A DNA stretch of 64,000 nt from Microbacteriaceae bacterium (GTDB lineage Bacteria > Actinomycetota > Actinomycetes > Actinomycetales > Microbacteriaceae), in NCBI GenBank assembly GCA_027487865.1, contig JAIYCT010000007.1, forward strand, positions 1 through 64,000. The letters run 5' to 3'. Made by a program: the position numbers and the translations under genes. Under the pieces are notes generated by a model that searched no databases, had not been told where the DNA came from, and saw only the letters and a list, made by a program, of their open reading frames with translations. This document shows positions 35,219 through 46,696 of the stretch, one piece after another; position 1 is the first letter of the stretch; each line of letters begins with the position of its first letter.

Positions 35219-36997
35219 ATGGGTACACACAGATCGCTGAGTCGCAGACTCGGCGTATTTGCCCTAATTCTCCTGGTGATGGTCCTAGGTCTTGGAATTC
35301 GCCTGGTCGACTACCAGGTCGTAAGAGCTGAGCAGATTCGCGAGGAATCTTTCAAGTCGCGCTCAATCACTCAAACCCTTCCCGCCCTCAGGGGTCAAAT
35401 TCGCGATTCCTCTGGACAGGTGCTCGCAAGGACAGTCTTTCGCTACGACGTAAATGCCGCGCCAAAGAATGTCGGTAGCGTCTTTAAGACCGTTGATGGG
35501 GTTCGCACCGAGCGCACAGTCGAGCAAATCGTGGCAGAACTTGCTCCGCTGATTGAACTAACTCCTGAGGAATTGACCTTGCTGCTCGCCGGAGATAGTG
35601 AGTATTCGAACCTGGCGAAAAAGGTTGATGGCGAAACCTATAACGCCATCCGGGAGCTGAACATCCCTTGGATTTACTTTGATGCCTTTGCCGACCGGCT
35701 TTATCCAAACGGTGCAGTTGCTGGAAACGTGATTGGCTTTGTGGGTTCCGATGGTGCACCGCTAGCTGGGCTTGAGCGCCAATACAACACCTGCCTTGCG
35801 GGAATCGATGGCCAGGAAACTTTTGAGCGAAGTGCCGAGGGCGTTCGCATTCCAACCTCCAACGTCACCACCCAACCAACTCAAAACGGTGGAACCCTGA
35901 ACTTGGCGATCGATGCCAACCTGCAGTTCTTTGCTCAGCAGGTTTTGGCTAACACAGTGAACGACCTGGGTGCGCAGTGGGCATCAGCGGTGGTCGTAGA
36001 GGTTGAAACCGGCAAACTTTTGGCCGCTGCCGAAGCGCCTTCGGTTGACCCAAATGACCCAGCCGCCTCGGATGCCAATAACCGCGGCTCAAAAATCTTC
36101 CAGGCGGCTTTTGAGCCGGGTTCGATCATGAAGGCGCTGACTACCGCCATCGTCTTGGACACTAAGACTGCAAACGCTTATGACACCGTTCGAGCACCCG
36201 ATTACATGAAGCTGGACTTCGCCGGTGGCTGGATCAAGGACAGCTTTGGGCACGAGCCATTCAACCTAACCCTTGGGGGAGTTCTTCGATATTCCTCCAA
36301 TACTGGAATGTCTAGCTTTGGCATCAAGATCGACAAAGAAACCCGTTACAACTACCTGCAGAAGTTTGGTTTTGGTTCGGTTAGTCCGCTTCGATTCGAG
36401 GGTGAAAGCTCGGGAATCTTGCACGACTACAAAGACTGGGACAAGATGACCAACTACGCCACGACCTATGGTCAGGGTATTTCGATCACAGGAATTCAGA
36501 TGGCTTACGCCTACCAGGCGATGGCTAACGAGGGCGTCAGGCTGGATCCGATTCTGGTGGAAAACTGCACCGCGGATGATGGCTCAATCATTTATCAACC
36601 CAAGCAAAATGCCACCAGAGTCCTCTCCAAGGAAACCGCCAAGCTGAACCTGAACCTGATGGAGAAAGTGGTTGAGTTCGGTGGCGTTGGTCGAAATGCT
36701 GCCATCGACGGCTATCGCGTAGCGGGCAAAACCGGTACCGCGCAGATCAAGGATGGCACTGGGTATGGATCGCAGTTCGCAATTTCCTTCTACGGTCTGG
36801 CTCCGGTGGAGAATCCCAAATTCATCGTAGGTATCACCATCTACAAGGCCGTTGGCGTATCGAACTCGCTGCAGGCAACCTTCCCATTCAAGGCCATCAT
36901 GCAGCAGGCCCTCAAGACCTACCGCGTTCCACCATCGACTACGAAATCCCCAGACCTACCATCAGGATCTCAAGGTGAAGTCGAACCTCGCAACTAG
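35219..36997 (+). CDS. ftsI: Septal peptidoglycan transpeptidase FtsI (PBP3-like)
   Basis: FtsI is the class B penicillin-binding protein that cross-links septal peptidoglycan. The 592 residues have a single N-terminal membrane anchor (about 10-28), a dimerisation domain (RGQIRDSSGQVLAR), and a transpeptidase domain with S302-I-M-K305, S359-S-N361 and K504-T-G. All three catalytic motifs are intact. The C-terminal end overlaps the murE start by 23 bases. Confidence 0.95.
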   Translation: MGTHRSLSRRLGVFALILLVMVLGLGIRLVDYQVVRAEQIREESFKSRSITQTLPALRGQIRDSSGQVLARTVFRYDVNAAPKNVGSVFKTVDGVRTERTVEQIVAELAPLIELTPEELTLLLAGDSEYSNLAKKVDGETYNAIRELNIPWIYFDAFADRLYPNGAVAGNVIGFVGSDGAPLAGLERQYNTCLAGIDGQETFERSAEGVRIPTSNVTTQPTQNGGTLNLAIDANLQFFAQQVLANTVNDLGAQWASAVVVEVETGKLLAAAEAPSVDPNDPAASDANNRGSKIFQAAFEPGSIMKALTTAIVLDTKTANAYDTVRAPDYMKLDFAGGWIKDSFGHEPFNLTLGGVLRYSSNTGMSSFGIKIDKETRYNYLQKFGFGSVSPLRFEGESSGILHDYKDWDKMTNYATTYGQGISITGIQMAYAYQAMANEGVRLDPILVENCTADDGSIIYQPKQNATRVLSKETAKLNLNLMEKVVEFGGVGRNAAIDGYRVAGKTGTAQIKDGTGYGSQFAISFYGLAPVENPKFIVGITIYKAVGVSNSLQATFPFKAIMQQALKTYRVPPSTTKSPDLPSGSQGEVEPRN

Positions 36998-38393
36998 TCT
37001 GCTGGCTCAGAAATTTAGTCTTTCTCGAAGCGGTGACGATGTTGAGATCAGCTCAGTTGCTCTAGCCTCCAATTTGTGCCGACCGGGCTCGCTGTTTATA
37101 GCAACCCAGGGGCTTAAGCACCACGGTCTAGACTTCCTGGATCAGGCAATTGCAAATGGAGCTGTTGCAGTTTTGTCGGATAGGGAAGTCGCGGGGATCC
37201 CAAGTCTTGTGCACCCAGATCCAAGGTCAATCGCGGGTGAGATTTCCGACCTGATTTATGGCACCACCGCCTCCGGCATGACATTGCTTGGCGTCACCGG
37301 AACCAACGGCAAGACCTCTGTCACGAACTACCTGCACCAGATTTTGCTGGGCTTAGGAAAACCTGCCGGAATGAGCGCTTCCACCAGTCGAATCGTGGGA
37401 ACCACCGAGCTTCCGGCTGCGCTCACCTCGCCTGAGGTCACCGAGTTGCACGATCTTTTGGCACAGATGCGGGCAGCCGGCGCGGAACACGCGGCTATTG
37501 AGGTCTCAGCGCAAGCGCTTATCCGACACCGAGTAGATGGTGTGCTATTCGAGGTGGTCGGCTTTAGTAACCTCTCACGCGATCACCTTGATGACTTTTC
37601 AACCATGGAGCAATACCTAGCCGCCAAAGCAGCGCTCTTCACCAAAAAATACGCTAAAAAAGGCGTTGTCCTAGTCGAGGACGAGCATGCTCGAAAGCTT
37701 TTTGAGACCGCAGAAATCCCATTGGTTGGTATTGGCGAGGGATTGCAATACAGCTATCGCTACCAGGCTGATCAGCTAGCAATTTTAGGCAAGCACGAGC
37801 TCAGCGTTCACTTTTCGCAAGGTGGGCTGATGGCCAAGAACTTGGTGCTTGCGCTGGTAATGCTTATGGAGGCCGGATTTAGCCCAGCTGAGCTTAAAGC
37901 AGCAGTTAGTGCCAGTGAGCTCTATGTTCCAGGGCGCTTGGAGTTGGTTTCTGAATCCAAGCCACATGTTTATGTTGACTATGCCCACACTCCAGCCGGG
38001 GTGGAGAGCGCCGTTATGGAGATAAAAAAGCGTTATCCAACTCTCACCTTGGTCTTAGGTGCATCGGGTAATCGAGACCAGGGTAAGCGCAGCGAAATGG
38101 GAATAGCAGGATCAAACGCCGATCTTTTGATCATCACCGATCAGCACCCAAGGGACGAAGATCCAGCGACTATCAGACACGCCCTAATCACCGCAGCCGC
38201 AACCAACTTGGATGCGGGAAAAATCTTGGAGATTCCAGACCCAGCGCAAGCAATTAAGCGAGCAGTTTTAGAAACAGCCGAGGATTCTGCCGTGCTTTGG
38301 TGTGGTCCAGGGCACCTAACATATCGAGAAATTGCCGGTCACAAGGTTCCATTTGACGCGAGGAAACTCGCAATAGAGGCGGTTGAGTCATGA
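36975..38393 (+). CDS. murE: UDP-MurNAc-tripeptide ligase MurE
   Basis: MurE adds the third, usually diamino, residue to UDP-MurNAc-dipeptide. The P-loop GVTGTNGKTSVTNYLHQ and the C-terminal VDYAHTPAGVESAV and LGASGNRDQGKR are present. The substrate motif that reads DNPR in meso-diaminopimelate enzymes is QHPR here (H391-P-R393), which suggests another diamino acid. GTG 36975 is chosen because the protein then begins VKSNLATSLLAQKF in family register with AGGA upstream; this gives 472 residues. The stop overlaps murF by four bases. Confidence 0.93.
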   Translation: MKSNLATSLLAQKFSLSRSGDDVEISSVALASNLCRPGSLFIATQGLKHHGLDFLDQAIANGAVAVLSDREVAGIPSLVHPDPRSIAGEISDLIYGTTASGMTLLGVTGTNGKTSVTNYLHQILLGLGKPAGMSASTSRIVGTTELPAALTSPEVTELHDLLAQMRAAGAEHAAIEVSAQALIRHRVDGVLFEVVGFSNLSRDHLDDFSTMEQYLAAKAALFTKKYAKKGVVLVEDEHARKLFETAEIPLVGIGEGLQYSYRYQADQLAILGKHELSVHFSQGGLMAKNLVLALVMLMEAGFSPAELKAAVSASELYVPGRLELVSESKPHVYVDYAHTPAGVESAVMEIKKRYPTLTLVLGASGNRDQGKRSEMGIAGSNADLLIITDQHPRDEDPATIRHALITAAATNLDAGKILEIPDPAQAIKRAVLETAEDSAVLWCGPGHLTYREIAGHKVPFDARKLAIEAVES

Positions 38394-39781
38394 TTGCACT
38401 GACCCTCGCCGAGATTGCTTCCGCGATCAATGGAAAAGTAGTTCAAGGTGACGAGAATCTTGTGGTTCAAGGTGGAGCGGACACTGATTCAAGGACGCTA
38501 GAGCCCGGCGGAATCTTCTTCGCCAAGCTGGGAGAGCACGAGGATGGCCACCGCTACCTAGAGCAGGTTGCTGAGGTTGCCGCCCTTGCCGTGGTTTCAA
38601 GTCCGAACCCCACGGTAAAGATCGCCCAGATACAGGTTGTGGACACGGTTGTCGCACTCACAGATTTGGCCAAGTACGTGCTGGCTCGAGTTCGGGCCGC
38701 TGAACAGCTTCAGGTCGTGGGAATCACAGGATCTAATGGCAAGACTTCCACCAAAAACATGCTCCGCGAGATTCTCTCCAGGGTTGGCGAAACTGTAGCC
38801 CCAAGAGATTCATTCAATAACGAGGTCGGACTTCCTCTCACCGTCTTAAAGCTGCAATCAACCACTAAATACCTAGTTTTGGAGCTCGGTGCGGCCGGAG
38901 TCGGCTCCATCAAAGCACTTGCCAGCTGGTGTCTACCGGATATCGGTGTCGAGCTCAAAGTGGGTCTTGCTCACGCAGGTGCATTTGGTGGAATCGAGAT
39001 AACAGCGCAAATCAAGCGCGAGATGATGCCCTTTATTCAACGCGTTGCGATTTTGAACGAAGACGACCCGGTCGTAAGAGCCTTCGAGCCAAACCAAGGC
39101 GTCAAGCGCGTCGGATTTGGCTTTGCTAGAGAGGCCGATTTCGAAATCAAGTCGGCAGAACTGAGTCTTGGCGGCACCAAACTTGCAATCTCTTACCCGG
39201 ATGGTCAAGTTATTGAACTGACCCTGAAGATGCTGGGGGAGCACCAGGCGATGAATGTTTCCGCTGCGCTAGCGGTTGCTCAGGAGCTCGGTGTTCCAAG
39301 AGATATTGCCATTGAAGCGGTATCTGAGATGGAGATGGCAGAGCGCTGGCGCATGCAGCTGATTCGGCGTCATGACGGAGTATTCGTCATCAACGATGCC
39401 TACAACGCATCCCCAGATTCCATGAGGGCAGCTTTGCAAACCCTGGCTACTTTGGGTCGCCAAGGTCACCGAACCATCGCGGTTCTAGGCCAAATGGCAG
39501 AACTTGGTGAGTATTCCGTGCAGGAGCACGATCAGCTAGGTCGGTTGGTGGTGAGATACAACATCGATCAGCTGTTTGTCGTGGGTCAAGAGGCGAAGTT
39601 GATTCACTTGGGGGCTATGCAAGAGGGCAGCTGGGATGGCGAGTCTGTGTTTTGCGAGACAATCAGCGCGGCTTTTGATGCGATTCATGACAAGCTTTCA
39701 CCTGGCGATATTGTCCTGGTGAAATCCAGCAACATCGCGGGTTTGAGATTCTTAGGCGACGAGTTGGCGGGTGTGAAGTGA
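38390..39781 (+). CDS. murF: UDP-MurNAc-tripeptide--D-Ala-D-Ala ligase
   Basis: MurF adds the D-Ala-D-Ala dipeptide to UDP-MurNAc-tripeptide. The 463 residues include the ATP site [24 protein letters not shown], the central LGAAGVGSI, and the C-terminal [11 protein letters not shown]. It is coupled to murE through ATGA and to mraY through GTGA. Confidence 0.95.
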   Translation: MIALTLAEIASAINGKVVQGDENLVVQGGADTDSRTLEPGGIFFAKLGEHEDGHRYLEQVAEVAALAVVSSPNPTVKIAQIQVVDTVVALTDLAKYVLARVRAAEQLQVVGITGSNGKTSTKNMLREILSRVGETVAPRDSFNNEVGLPLTVLKLQSTTKYLVLELGAAGVGSIKALASWCLPDIGVELKVGLAHAGAFGGIEITAQIKREMMPFIQRVAILNEDDPVVRAFEPNQGVKRVGFGFAREADFEIKSAELSLGGTKLAISYPDGQVIELTLKMLGEHQAMNVSAALAVAQELGVPRDIAIEAVSEMEMAERWRMQLIRRHDGVFVINDAYNASPDSMRAALQTLATLGRQGHRTIAVLGQMAELGEYSVQEHDQLGRLVVRYNIDQLFVVGQEAKLIHLGAMQEGSWDGESVFCETISAAFDAIHDKLSPGDIVLVKSSNIAGLRFLGDELAGVK

Positions 39782-40881
39782 GAGCCTTACTTGCATCAGG
39801 CGGCATCGCACTATTCATTTCGCTTTTCGCCACCCCAGGGTTTATTTGGCTTTTTAGGAACCTGCAGTGGGGTCAGTTCATTCGTGATGACGGTCCAAAG
39901 ACTCACCACACCAAGCGCGGCACTCCAACCATGGGTGGCATCGTCATCCTCTTGGCCGCAACCATTGGCTACTTTGTCGCAAAGCTCATAAACGGTGAAT
40001 CGCCATCGGCATCTGCCCTGCTTGTGATCCTGATGATGCTGGGACTTGGACTGGTTGGCTTTATAGATGACCTACTCAAGGTCCGCAATCAACGCAGCTT
40101 AGGGCTTACCGGATGGGCAAAGATCGCAGGCCAGGTTGCAGTTGCAATCGTCTTTGCGGTTCTCGCGCTTGGTTTCCCTGATGAAGACGGCTTGACGCCG
40201 GCATCCACCGCAATCTCGCTATTTAGAGACCTACCGATCGACCTGTTTATCTGGGGCTCAGTTATTGGCATGGGGTTGTTTGTGGCCTGGATCACCCTTT
40301 TGGTTACCAGCGCATCCAACGGTGTGAACATCGCAGACGGCTTAGATGGTCTGGCATCTGGATCCGCGATCATGGCCATAGGCGCTTACGTGATCATTGG
40401 TTTTTGGCAGTTCAACCAAAGCTGTGCGACGGTTGTCGAGAATTTTGCATCCTGCTATAACGTGCGCGACCCGCTTGACCTGGCGGTTGTTGCGGCAGCC
40501 ATCGTGGGTGCTTGTGTTGGCTTTTTGTGGTGGAACACCTCACCAGCGCAGATCTTTATGGGAGATGTCGGGTCGCTTGGTCTAGGTGGTGCGCTAGCCG
40601 CGCTGGCAATCCTTTCCCGCACCGAGTTGCTACTTATTCTGATCGGTGGAATCTTCGTTATCGTCACCGGTTCGGTAGTGATTCAGCGAGTGTTCTTCAA
40701 GATCACCAAGTGGCGAACCGGAACCGGCAAGCGTGTCTTTTTGATGTCACCACTGCACCACCACTTTGAGCTCAAGGGCTGGGCTGAGATCACCATCGTT
40801 GTTCGCTTCTGGATCATTGCATCGTTGTGTGTGATTAGCGGCGTTGGCCTGTTCTACGTGGAGTGGATCTACGGCATATGA
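39778..40881 (+). CDS. mraY: Phospho-MurNAc-pentapeptide transferase MraY
   Basis: MraY transfers phospho-MurNAc-pentapeptide to undecaprenyl phosphate, giving lipid I. The 367 residues contain about ten membrane helices with [11 protein letters not shown], the Asp pair in [25 protein letters not shown] and [11 protein letters not shown], and the His motif [13 protein letters not shown]. The GTG start overlaps the murF stop; the end overlaps murD by four. Confidence 0.96.
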   Translation: MRALLASGGIALFISLFATPGFIWLFRNLQWGQFIRDDGPKTHHTKRGTPTMGGIVILLAATIGYFVAKLINGESPSASALLVILMMLGLGLVGFIDDLLKVRNQRSLGLTGWAKIAGQVAVAIVFAVLALGFPDEDGLTPASTAISLFRDLPIDLFIWGSVIGMGLFVAWITLLVTSASNGVNIADGLDGLASGSAIMAIGAYVIIGFWQFNQSCATVVENFASCYNVRDPLDLAVVAAAIVGACVGFLWWNTSPAQIFMGDVGSLGLGGALAALAILSRTELLLILIGGIFVIVTGSVVIQRVFFKITKWRTGTGKRVFLMSPLHHHFELKGWAEITIVVRFWIIASLCVISGVGLFYVEWIYGI

Positions 40882-42314
40882 TCCCGCAGCGCAGCTGGCA
40901 CGACAATTGGGCTGGACTGCACGTTGCAGTCTTAGGTTTGGGTAAATCCGGATTCTCGGTAGCTGACACGCTTTGCGAACTAGGCGCAGAGGTAACGGTT
41001 TTTGCGAATTCCGCGAGTCCTGAATACTCCGAACTTCTTGAGGTCATTGGTGCAAAGCTAGTGCTTTCTGATTCGGTTTCCGAGCTGAGCAAAATGGCAA
41101 GGATTGACTTTGCGGTGGTCTCTCCAGGTTTTGCGCCTTCGCACCCGGCAGTGCTCTGGCTTGCAAATCATGACATCCAGGTCCTAACGGATATCGATCT
41201 AGCTTTGCGTCTTAGGGACAAAACCGATCGGGTAGCCAAGTGGATCACCATCACCGGCACCAACGGCAAAACCACTACCACTGAGCTGGTAACTCACGTC
41301 CTGCAAACTGCAGGACTGCGCGCAGTGGCATGTGGCAACATCGGAAATCCAATTTTGGATGCCATCAGAGACCCAGAAGGTTTCGACTACCTAGTGGTTG
41401 AGATATCCAGCTTCCAGCTTCACTACGCTGGGCGACTAAACCCGGTGGCCAGCGCATTTTTGAACCTGGCACCAGATCACATCGACTGGCACGGCAGCGA
41501 GCAGGCCTACTTTGAAGCTAAGGCAAAGGTTTTTGAGGGTACTGAGATTGCAATTGTCTATAACGCCCAAGACTCAAAGACCCTGGCGGCTGCAGAAAAC
41601 GCTGAAGTGGTTGATGGCTGCCGAGCCGTGGCCTTTACCACCGGCATGCCAAGTGTCAGTGCGGTTGGCTTTGTAGAGGAATTCCTAGTTGATCGAGCCT
41701 TTATTGCAGACCGCTACTCGGCAGCGCTGGAAATAGCGCAGGATTCTGACTTAGAAGCAATTGGTGTCCTAAGCGACCACCTGAGGTCCAATGTCGCCGC
41801 CGCCACGGCGTTGGCCAGGGCGGTGGATGTTGAGCCCAAAGTCATCAAACAAGCTATCGCGACCTTCAAACTTGCTCCGCATCGAATTCAAAAAGTACTC
41901 GAGCAGCAGGGCATTGTCTTTATTGACGATTCAAAGGCCACTAATGCTCACGCAGCTAATGCGTCGCTGGCAAGCTTCGATTCAATCGTGTGGATTGTTG
42001 GTGGCCTTCTCAAAGGCGTTGACCCGACTCCGCTTTTGATTGATCACGGCTCGAAGCTAAAAGCCGCCATTGTTATTGGTGCCGACACGGCCGAACTTGA
42101 GGCGTTGTTTGCAAAACACCTTCCAAACTTGCCTCTGAGGGTGATTTCGGGCGAGAAGATCATGTCCCAGGCCGTGAGCTCCGCTTTGGAGTTTGCAACT
42201 GAGGGAGACACGGTTTTGCTAGCCCCGGCAGCGGCTTCTATGGATCAGTTCCAAGACTATGCAGACCGTGGAAATCAGTTTCAGGCAGAGGTTAGAAGGC
42301 AGGTGAGTAAGTGA
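40878..42314 (+). CDS. murD: UDP-MurNAc-L-alanine--D-glutamate ligase
   Basis: MurD adds D-glutamate to UDP-MurNAc-alanine. The 478 residues show [15 protein letters not shown], the ATP site [13 protein letters not shown], the carbamate and metal region [12 protein letters not shown], and [11 protein letters not shown], with [13 protein letters not shown] at the end. ATG 40878 in the ATGA overlap with mraY is chosen; an in-frame GTG at 40863 is also possible. Confidence 0.95.
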   Translation: MIPQRSWHDNWAGLHVAVLGLGKSGFSVADTLCELGAEVTVFANSASPEYSELLEVIGAKLVLSDSVSELSKMARIDFAVVSPGFAPSHPAVLWLANHDIQVLTDIDLALRLRDKTDRVAKWITITGTNGKTTTTELVTHVLQTAGLRAVACGNIGNPILDAIRDPEGFDYLVVEISSFQLHYAGRLNPVASAFLNLAPDHIDWHGSEQAYFEAKAKVFEGTEIAIVYNAQDSKTLAAAENAEVVDGCRAVAFTTGMPSVSAVGFVEEFLVDRAFIADRYSAALEIAQDSDLEAIGVLSDHLRSNVAAATALARAVDVEPKVIKQAIATFKLAPHRIQKVLEQQGIVFIDDSKATNAHAANASLASFDSIVWIVGGLLKGVDPTPLLIDHGSKLKAAIVIGADTAELEALFAKHLPNLPLRVISGEKIMSQAVSSALEFATEGDTVLLAPAAASMDQFQDYADRGNQFQAEVRRQVSK

Positions 42315-43459
42315 CAAATCTAAAAGAGATGTTGCAGCCTCGTCTGCACGCACAGTCCAGGCAATTCTTTTGGCTTTTGGGACTAACCCTTGCGACCGTT
42401 GCAATTGGGCTCACTATGGTGGCGAGTGCATCTGCAGTAGACGCGTTTAAAGAAACCGCTAATGCCGCATCTATCTTTCTAAAGCAGGGCGGCTACGCGC
42501 TGATTGGCCTAGCGCTGATGCTCATAATCTCCAATGTTTCACTTGATGTGATGCGCAGATTCGCGATGTTGGGGCTGATGGTGACCATGGGAGCTCAGGC
42601 GGCAACGGTTTTGGTCGGTCGAGAGATCAACGGAAACCGCAACTGGCTTGATCTTGGTCCGGTCGGTGTCCAGCCGTCCGAGTTTCTAAAGCTCGGTTTG
42701 ATTATTGCGCTGTCCTTTCAGCTTTCTCAGCTGACAGGTTTTCAAGACGAGGATTTGCCGATTTGGAAGCGGGTGTGGTTCTTCTCCGCGGTCGGTGTTG
42801 GCATGGTGGCGGTGCTAAGTAAGGACTTGGGTTCGGGCATCATCATGGTGGTCTTGCTGATGGGTCTCTACCTAATTGCCGGCATAAAGATGTCCTATTG
42901 GTATTCCATCATCGCGGTTGGCTCGGCACTGGCGTTTTTCCTGGTTTCCAGTTCGCCCTCTCGAAGAGTGCGCTTTGACGCCTGGATGAACCCGGCAGCA
43001 GCTGACCCAATGGGTGTGAATTGGCAGTTTGAAAAGGGCACCTGGGCCCTTGCCTCCGGCGGCATTTTTGGCACAGGCCTTGGTCGCTCCAAGCTCAAAT
43101 GGAGCTGGATCCCTGAGGTTGAAAACGACTTTATCTTCGCAATCATCGGCGAAGAGCTGGGGCTAATCGGAGCGCTTCTGGTGGTTGCGCTGTTCTTAGC
43201 GCTCGGTCTGGTTATGTTCCAAATCGCTAGGCAGCAAACCGACCCCTTCAACCGCAACCTGGTGGTGGGAGTGATGTTTTGGATTGTGATTCAGGCATTT
43301 ATCAACATGGGTGTTGTGGTTGGGCTGTTTCCGGTTCTCGGCGTTACCTTGCCGCTGGTTTCTGCCGGTGGCTCTTCGCTGATTGCATCACTTATGGCCA
43401 TTGGCGTGGTGCTGGCAGTAGAGCGTGATCGAACGGCGAATCTAGGACGCAGAAGGTGA
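42311..43459 (+). CDS. ftsW: Septal peptidoglycan polymerase FtsW
   Basis: FtsW is the SEDS-family glycosyltransferase that polymerises septal glycan strands with FtsI. The 382 residues form about ten membrane helices, with NRNWLDLGPVGVQPSEFLKL, KDLGSGIIMV, NDFIFAIIGEELGLIGA and the C-terminal LPLVSAGGSSLIA. Position between murD and murG favours FtsW over RodA. The GTG start overlaps the murD stop. Confidence 0.95.
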   Translation: MTNLKEMLQPRLHAQSRQFFWLLGLTLATVAIGLTMVASASAVDAFKETANAASIFLKQGGYALIGLALMLIISNVSLDVMRRFAMLGLMVTMGAQAATVLVGREINGNRNWLDLGPVGVQPSEFLKLGLIIALSFQLSQLTGFQDEDLPIWKRVWFFSAVGVGMVAVLSKDLGSGIIMVVLLMGLYLIAGIKMSYWYSIIAVGSALAFFLVSSSPSRRVRFDAWMNPAAADPMGVNWQFEKGTWALASGGIFGTGLGRSKLKWSWIPEVENDFIFAIIGEELGLIGALLVVALFLALGLVMFQIARQQTDPFNRNLVVGVMFWIVIQAFINMGVVVGLFPVLGVTLPLVSAGGSSLIASLMAIGVVLAVERDRTANLGRRR

Positions 43460-44535
43460 CCAAGTTTTTATTGGCCGGTGGCGGAACTGCCGGCCACGTA
43501 AATCCGATGTTGGCGCTGGCTCAGTCGCTGAGGGCTTTAGATCACGAGGTGCTGACCCTTGGCACCAAGGAGGGTCTGGAGTCTCGCCTTGTTCCGCAGC
43601 GCGGGTTTGAGCTACTAACGATTGCCAGGCTGCCATTTCCTCGCAAGCCCTCACTCTATGCCTTGGCATTCCCGTTCCGATTTGCCGCGGCCGTGATTTC
43701 AATTCTCAAGATGATCAAGGCGCACAAGATTGAGGCAGTGGTTGGGTTTGGTGGCTACGCATCCGCTCCCGCTTACCTCGCTGCATTTCTTGCCAGAAAG
43801 CCGCTGGTGATCCACGAGGCAAATGCCCTAGCGGGTATTGCCAATCGCCTGGGTGCAAAATTCACCAAAAGCATCGCGGTGGCTTTTCCAAACAGCGATC
43901 TGTCACCAGCTGCCATCACGGGCATGCCTCTTCGCCCGGAAATTGTTGATTCTGTGTCTGGCTACGACAAAGAGCAGGCACGAATCGAATTGGGTCTGAA
44001 TCCCTTTATGACAACGCTTTTGGTCACCGGAGGGTCTTTAGGAGCTAAGAGCATCAACGAGGCGATAATCGAGACCCGCAGCGTGCTAAATGCCGCAGGG
44101 ATTCAAATCCTGCACATCGTGGGGGACAGGGCCAATCTCGCTGAGGTCTCAGAACCGGGTTACCGCCGGATGGCTTACTGCGACCGAATGGATGCTGCAA
44201 TCGCAGCATCGGATTTGGCGGTATCGCGGGCTGGAAGCTCAACGGTCAGTGAGTTTGCTGCCTGTGGACTGCCGGCTATTTACATTCCATACCCGGTGGG
44301 TAACGGAGAGCAAAAATTTAACGCAGCAACCATTGTTGAAGCAGGCGGTGGCAAATTGGTTTCAGATAGTGAGTTCACAGCCAAGTACATAAGCTCCGAA
44401 TTAATCCCGCTGGTGAGCCACAGTTCGAGCATCAGAAAGATGTCTCAGGCGGCAAAGTCAGTGGGAATTCCCGACGCAACCGAGCGGCTACGCGATCTTG
44501 TGCTTGCGGCAGTGAATACTAAGACCCGTGATTAA
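43456..44535 (+). CDS. murG: Lipid II synthase MurG
   Basis: MurG adds GlcNAc from UDP-GlcNAc to lipid I, giving lipid II, at the inner face of the membrane. The 359 residues show the N-terminal [56 protein letters not shown] and [18 protein letters not shown]. The GTG start overlaps the ftsW stop, and its end overlaps murC by eight bases. Confidence 0.95.
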   Translation: MTKFLLAGGGTAGHVNPMLALAQSLRALDHEVLTLGTKEGLESRLVPQRGFELLTIARLPFPRKPSLYALAFPFRFAAAVISILKMIKAHKIEAVVGFGGYASAPAYLAAFLARKPLVIHEANALAGIANRLGAKFTKSIAVAFPNSDLSPAAITGMPLRPEIVDSVSGYDKEQARIELGLNPFMTTLLVTGGSLGAKSINEAIIETRSVLNAAGIQILHIVGDRANLAEVSEPGYRRMAYCDRMDAAIAASDLAVSRAGSSTVSEFAACGLPAIYIPYPVGNGEQKFNAATIVEAGGGKLVSDSEFTAKYISSELIPLVSHSSSIRKMSQAAKSVGIPDATERLRDLVLAAVNTKTRD

Positions 44536-45916
44536 GCCCGAGTACTCCCAGCCCATTCCTGACGATTTAGGTACCGTGCACTTTATTGGTATCGGGGGTT
44601 CTGGAATGTCGGGCATCGCCCGGCTTACTTTGGGAATGGGGCACAAGGTTACCGGGTCCGACCTCAGGGACTCCTCAAACGTCAAGGCACTGCAAGCACT
44701 AGGTGCCGTAATTCACATCGGTCACTCCGCCGAAAACCTTGGTAACCCTGACACGGTGGTTGTCACAAGCGCACTTTGGCCGACCAACCCTGAGTACGTC
44801 CTGGCTCAGGAGCGCGGAATACCAATCCTGCACCGCTCGGCGCTCTTGGCTCACCTGGCATCAAAGGGCAAGCTCATCGCGGTAGCGGGAGCTCACGGAA
44901 AGACCACTTCGACCGGAATGGTGATTACCGCTCTCAGCCGCCTCGGTGCTGACCCCAGCTTTGTAAACGGCGGTGTGATACAGGAGTACGGAGCGTCAGC
45001 GGGATCTGGCAAGGGTGAGCACTTTGTCATAGAAGCAGACGAGTCCGACAGTTCATTCCTGCACTACAAGACCGAAGTCGCACTAATCACCAACGTTGAC
45101 CCAGATCACCTGGACCACTTTGGCTCACTCGATGCTTTCGAAGGTGAATTCGCAAAGTTTGCCGATGCCGCGGGTTCGCTAGTCGCAATTTCAAGCGATG
45201 ATCCGGGTGCTGTGCGAGTAACTAAGCGCTTGAAGCACAAAAACATAATCACATTTGGAACCGCCAGCTATGCCTCGGTGCAGGTCAGAAACGTGGCTGC
45301 GCTAAGTGGAAACGTCTCTTTTGAACTCGGCTTTGGCCCCAAGAGCATTCAGGTTCAATTACAGGTTCCAGGCCATCACAATGCGCTCAATGCCGCTGGA
45401 GCGGTTGCGGTCTTGGTTGGACTTGGATTTGATTTTGAGGATTCGGCGAAGGCTGTCGCGCACTTCTCCGGCACCGAGCGCCGCTTTGAGCTGCACGGGG
45501 AGCGCCGCGGGGTTAAGGTCTACGACGACTACGCTCACCACCCCACCGAGGTTGCCGCCGCATTGAGCGCGGCTAGAGCGGTAGTGGGTTCGGGCAAATT
45601 GATCACGGTTTTTCAACCGCATCTTTTTTCTAGAACTCGCATTTTCCAGTCCGAGTTCGCACAAGCATTAGCGCTGAGTGACCAGGTGGTTTGCCTGGAT
45701 ATCTATGCGGCCAGGGAAGACCCGGAACCAGGGGTCACCGGGGCACTAATTGCAGATCGCTTCGCAGATCAAGCCCGGATGCACTACGTGCCGGTGTGGG
45801 AGGACGTGCCCGCCGTTGCCGCCAGCCTTGCCCAAAGTGGGGATTTCATCATCACGATGGGCTGTGGTGACATCTACCGCATGGTTCCTGAGCTGCTAAG
45901 TGCCCTGGAGGCTTAG
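44528..45916 (+). CDS. murC: UDP-MurNAc--L-alanine ligase MurC
   Basis: MurC adds the first amino acid to UDP-MurNAc. The 462 residues have [16 protein letters not shown] at the start, the ATP motif [36 protein letters not shown] and [14 protein letters not shown]. In Microbacteriaceae with type B peptidoglycan the first residue can be glycine, and I cannot tell from the sequence which is used. The start is GTG 44528 inside the end of murG. Confidence 0.95.
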   Translation: MIKPEYSQPIPDDLGTVHFIGIGGSGMSGIARLTLGMGHKVTGSDLRDSSNVKALQALGAVIHIGHSAENLGNPDTVVVTSALWPTNPEYVLAQERGIPILHRSALLAHLASKGKLIAVAGAHGKTTSTGMVITALSRLGADPSFVNGGVIQEYGASAGSGKGEHFVIEADESDSSFLHYKTEVALITNVDPDHLDHFGSLDAFEGEFAKFADAAGSLVAISSDDPGAVRVTKRLKHKNIITFGTASYASVQVRNVAALSGNVSFELGFGPKSIQVQLQVPGHHNALNAAGAVAVLVGLGFDFEDSAKAVAHFSGTERRFELHGERRGVKVYDDYAHHPTEVAAALSAARAVVGSGKLITVFQPHLFSRTRIFQSEFAQALALSDQVVCLDIYAAREDPEPGVTGALIADRFADQARMHYVPVWEDVPAVAASLAQSGDFIITMGCGDIYRMVPELLSALEA

Positions 45917-46696
45917 TTGAAGAAACCAGAGCGCGAACTTGTCGGCCGTGAGATAAAGCGCGTTAGACAAAGCGCTAAGCCCGCGAAGACTAAAGCTCCC
46001 CGCAGCTCTGGATTTCGCATTCTCGGTAGGACCTTGTTTATTGCGGGACCAATCGCCCTGGTGATTCTGGTGGTAGCCACCTTCTTCACACCGATGCTCG
46101 CCGTAGAGCAAATCAAAGTCAGCGGCAATGATCGAATTCAAGCCAGCAAGGTAATGGGAGCTCTGGAGGGACTGGTTGGAAAGCCCCTGACAACCATCTC
46201 CCAGGACAGTGTTGCCGACCTGTTGGCGGATTTTGCTCTGATCGAGACCTTCACGCTCCAGGCGGAGCCGCCTCACACTTTGACCGTGAAGATTCGCGAG
46301 CGCCAGCCAATTGTGATTCTGGTTCGAGGTGGGAAGAACTACCTCTATGACGCTGCCGGGGTTCGCATCGATGTGGCAGGTGCCAAAGATAAGTACCCGT
46401 TTTTCCGCTTCACCGCTGACCCTTTGAAGGACAAGAAGTATAAAACCGCTATGGAGGTCTTGCTTTCACTTCCGGTTGGCACCTATAAGAAGGTTTTCTC
46501 AATTCAGGTTTCCGAGCAGTTAACCTCAGATTTGATTTTGCGAAAGAGCGATACCCGCGTGATTTGGGGAAACGCCAAGCAGGGGCTGCTCAAAGCGGAG
46601 GTCTTGAACTCGCTTATAAAGACCGGTGTAAAACCCGGCGTCACGATCGATGTCTCATCTCCCAAAGCCCCCGTGGTTACTTACCAAGACTATTGA
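45917..46696 (+). CDS. ftsQ: Cell division protein FtsQ
   Basis: FtsQ links the divisome to FtsL and FtsB. The 259 residues have a basic cytoplasmic N-terminus (about 40), one membrane helix (about 38-62), then a POTRA domain (AVEQIKVSGNDRIQASKVM) and a beta domain. The start is TTG 45917, next to the murC stop, with GGAGG five bases before it. The gene is the last of the tightly overlapped run; 137 bases follow before ftsZ. Confidence 0.92.
   Translation: MKKPERELVGREIKRVRQSAKPAKTKAPRSSGFRILGRTLFIAGPIALVILVVATFFTPMLAVEQIKVSGNDRIQASKVMGALEGLVGKPLTTISQDSVADLLADFALIETFTLQAEPPHTLTVKIRERQPIVILVRGGKNYLYDAAGVRIDVAGAKDKYPFFRFTADPLKDKKYKTAMEVLLSLPVGTYKKVFSIQVSEQLTSDLILRKSDTRVIWGNAKQGLLKAEVLNSLIKTGVKPGVTIDVSSPKAPVVTYQDY

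Noticed and set aside
36852-36974. Longer N-terminus for MurE reaching back into ftsI
   Set aside because: The added residues are an off-frame reading of ftsI; the GTG at 36975 restores the usual family start.
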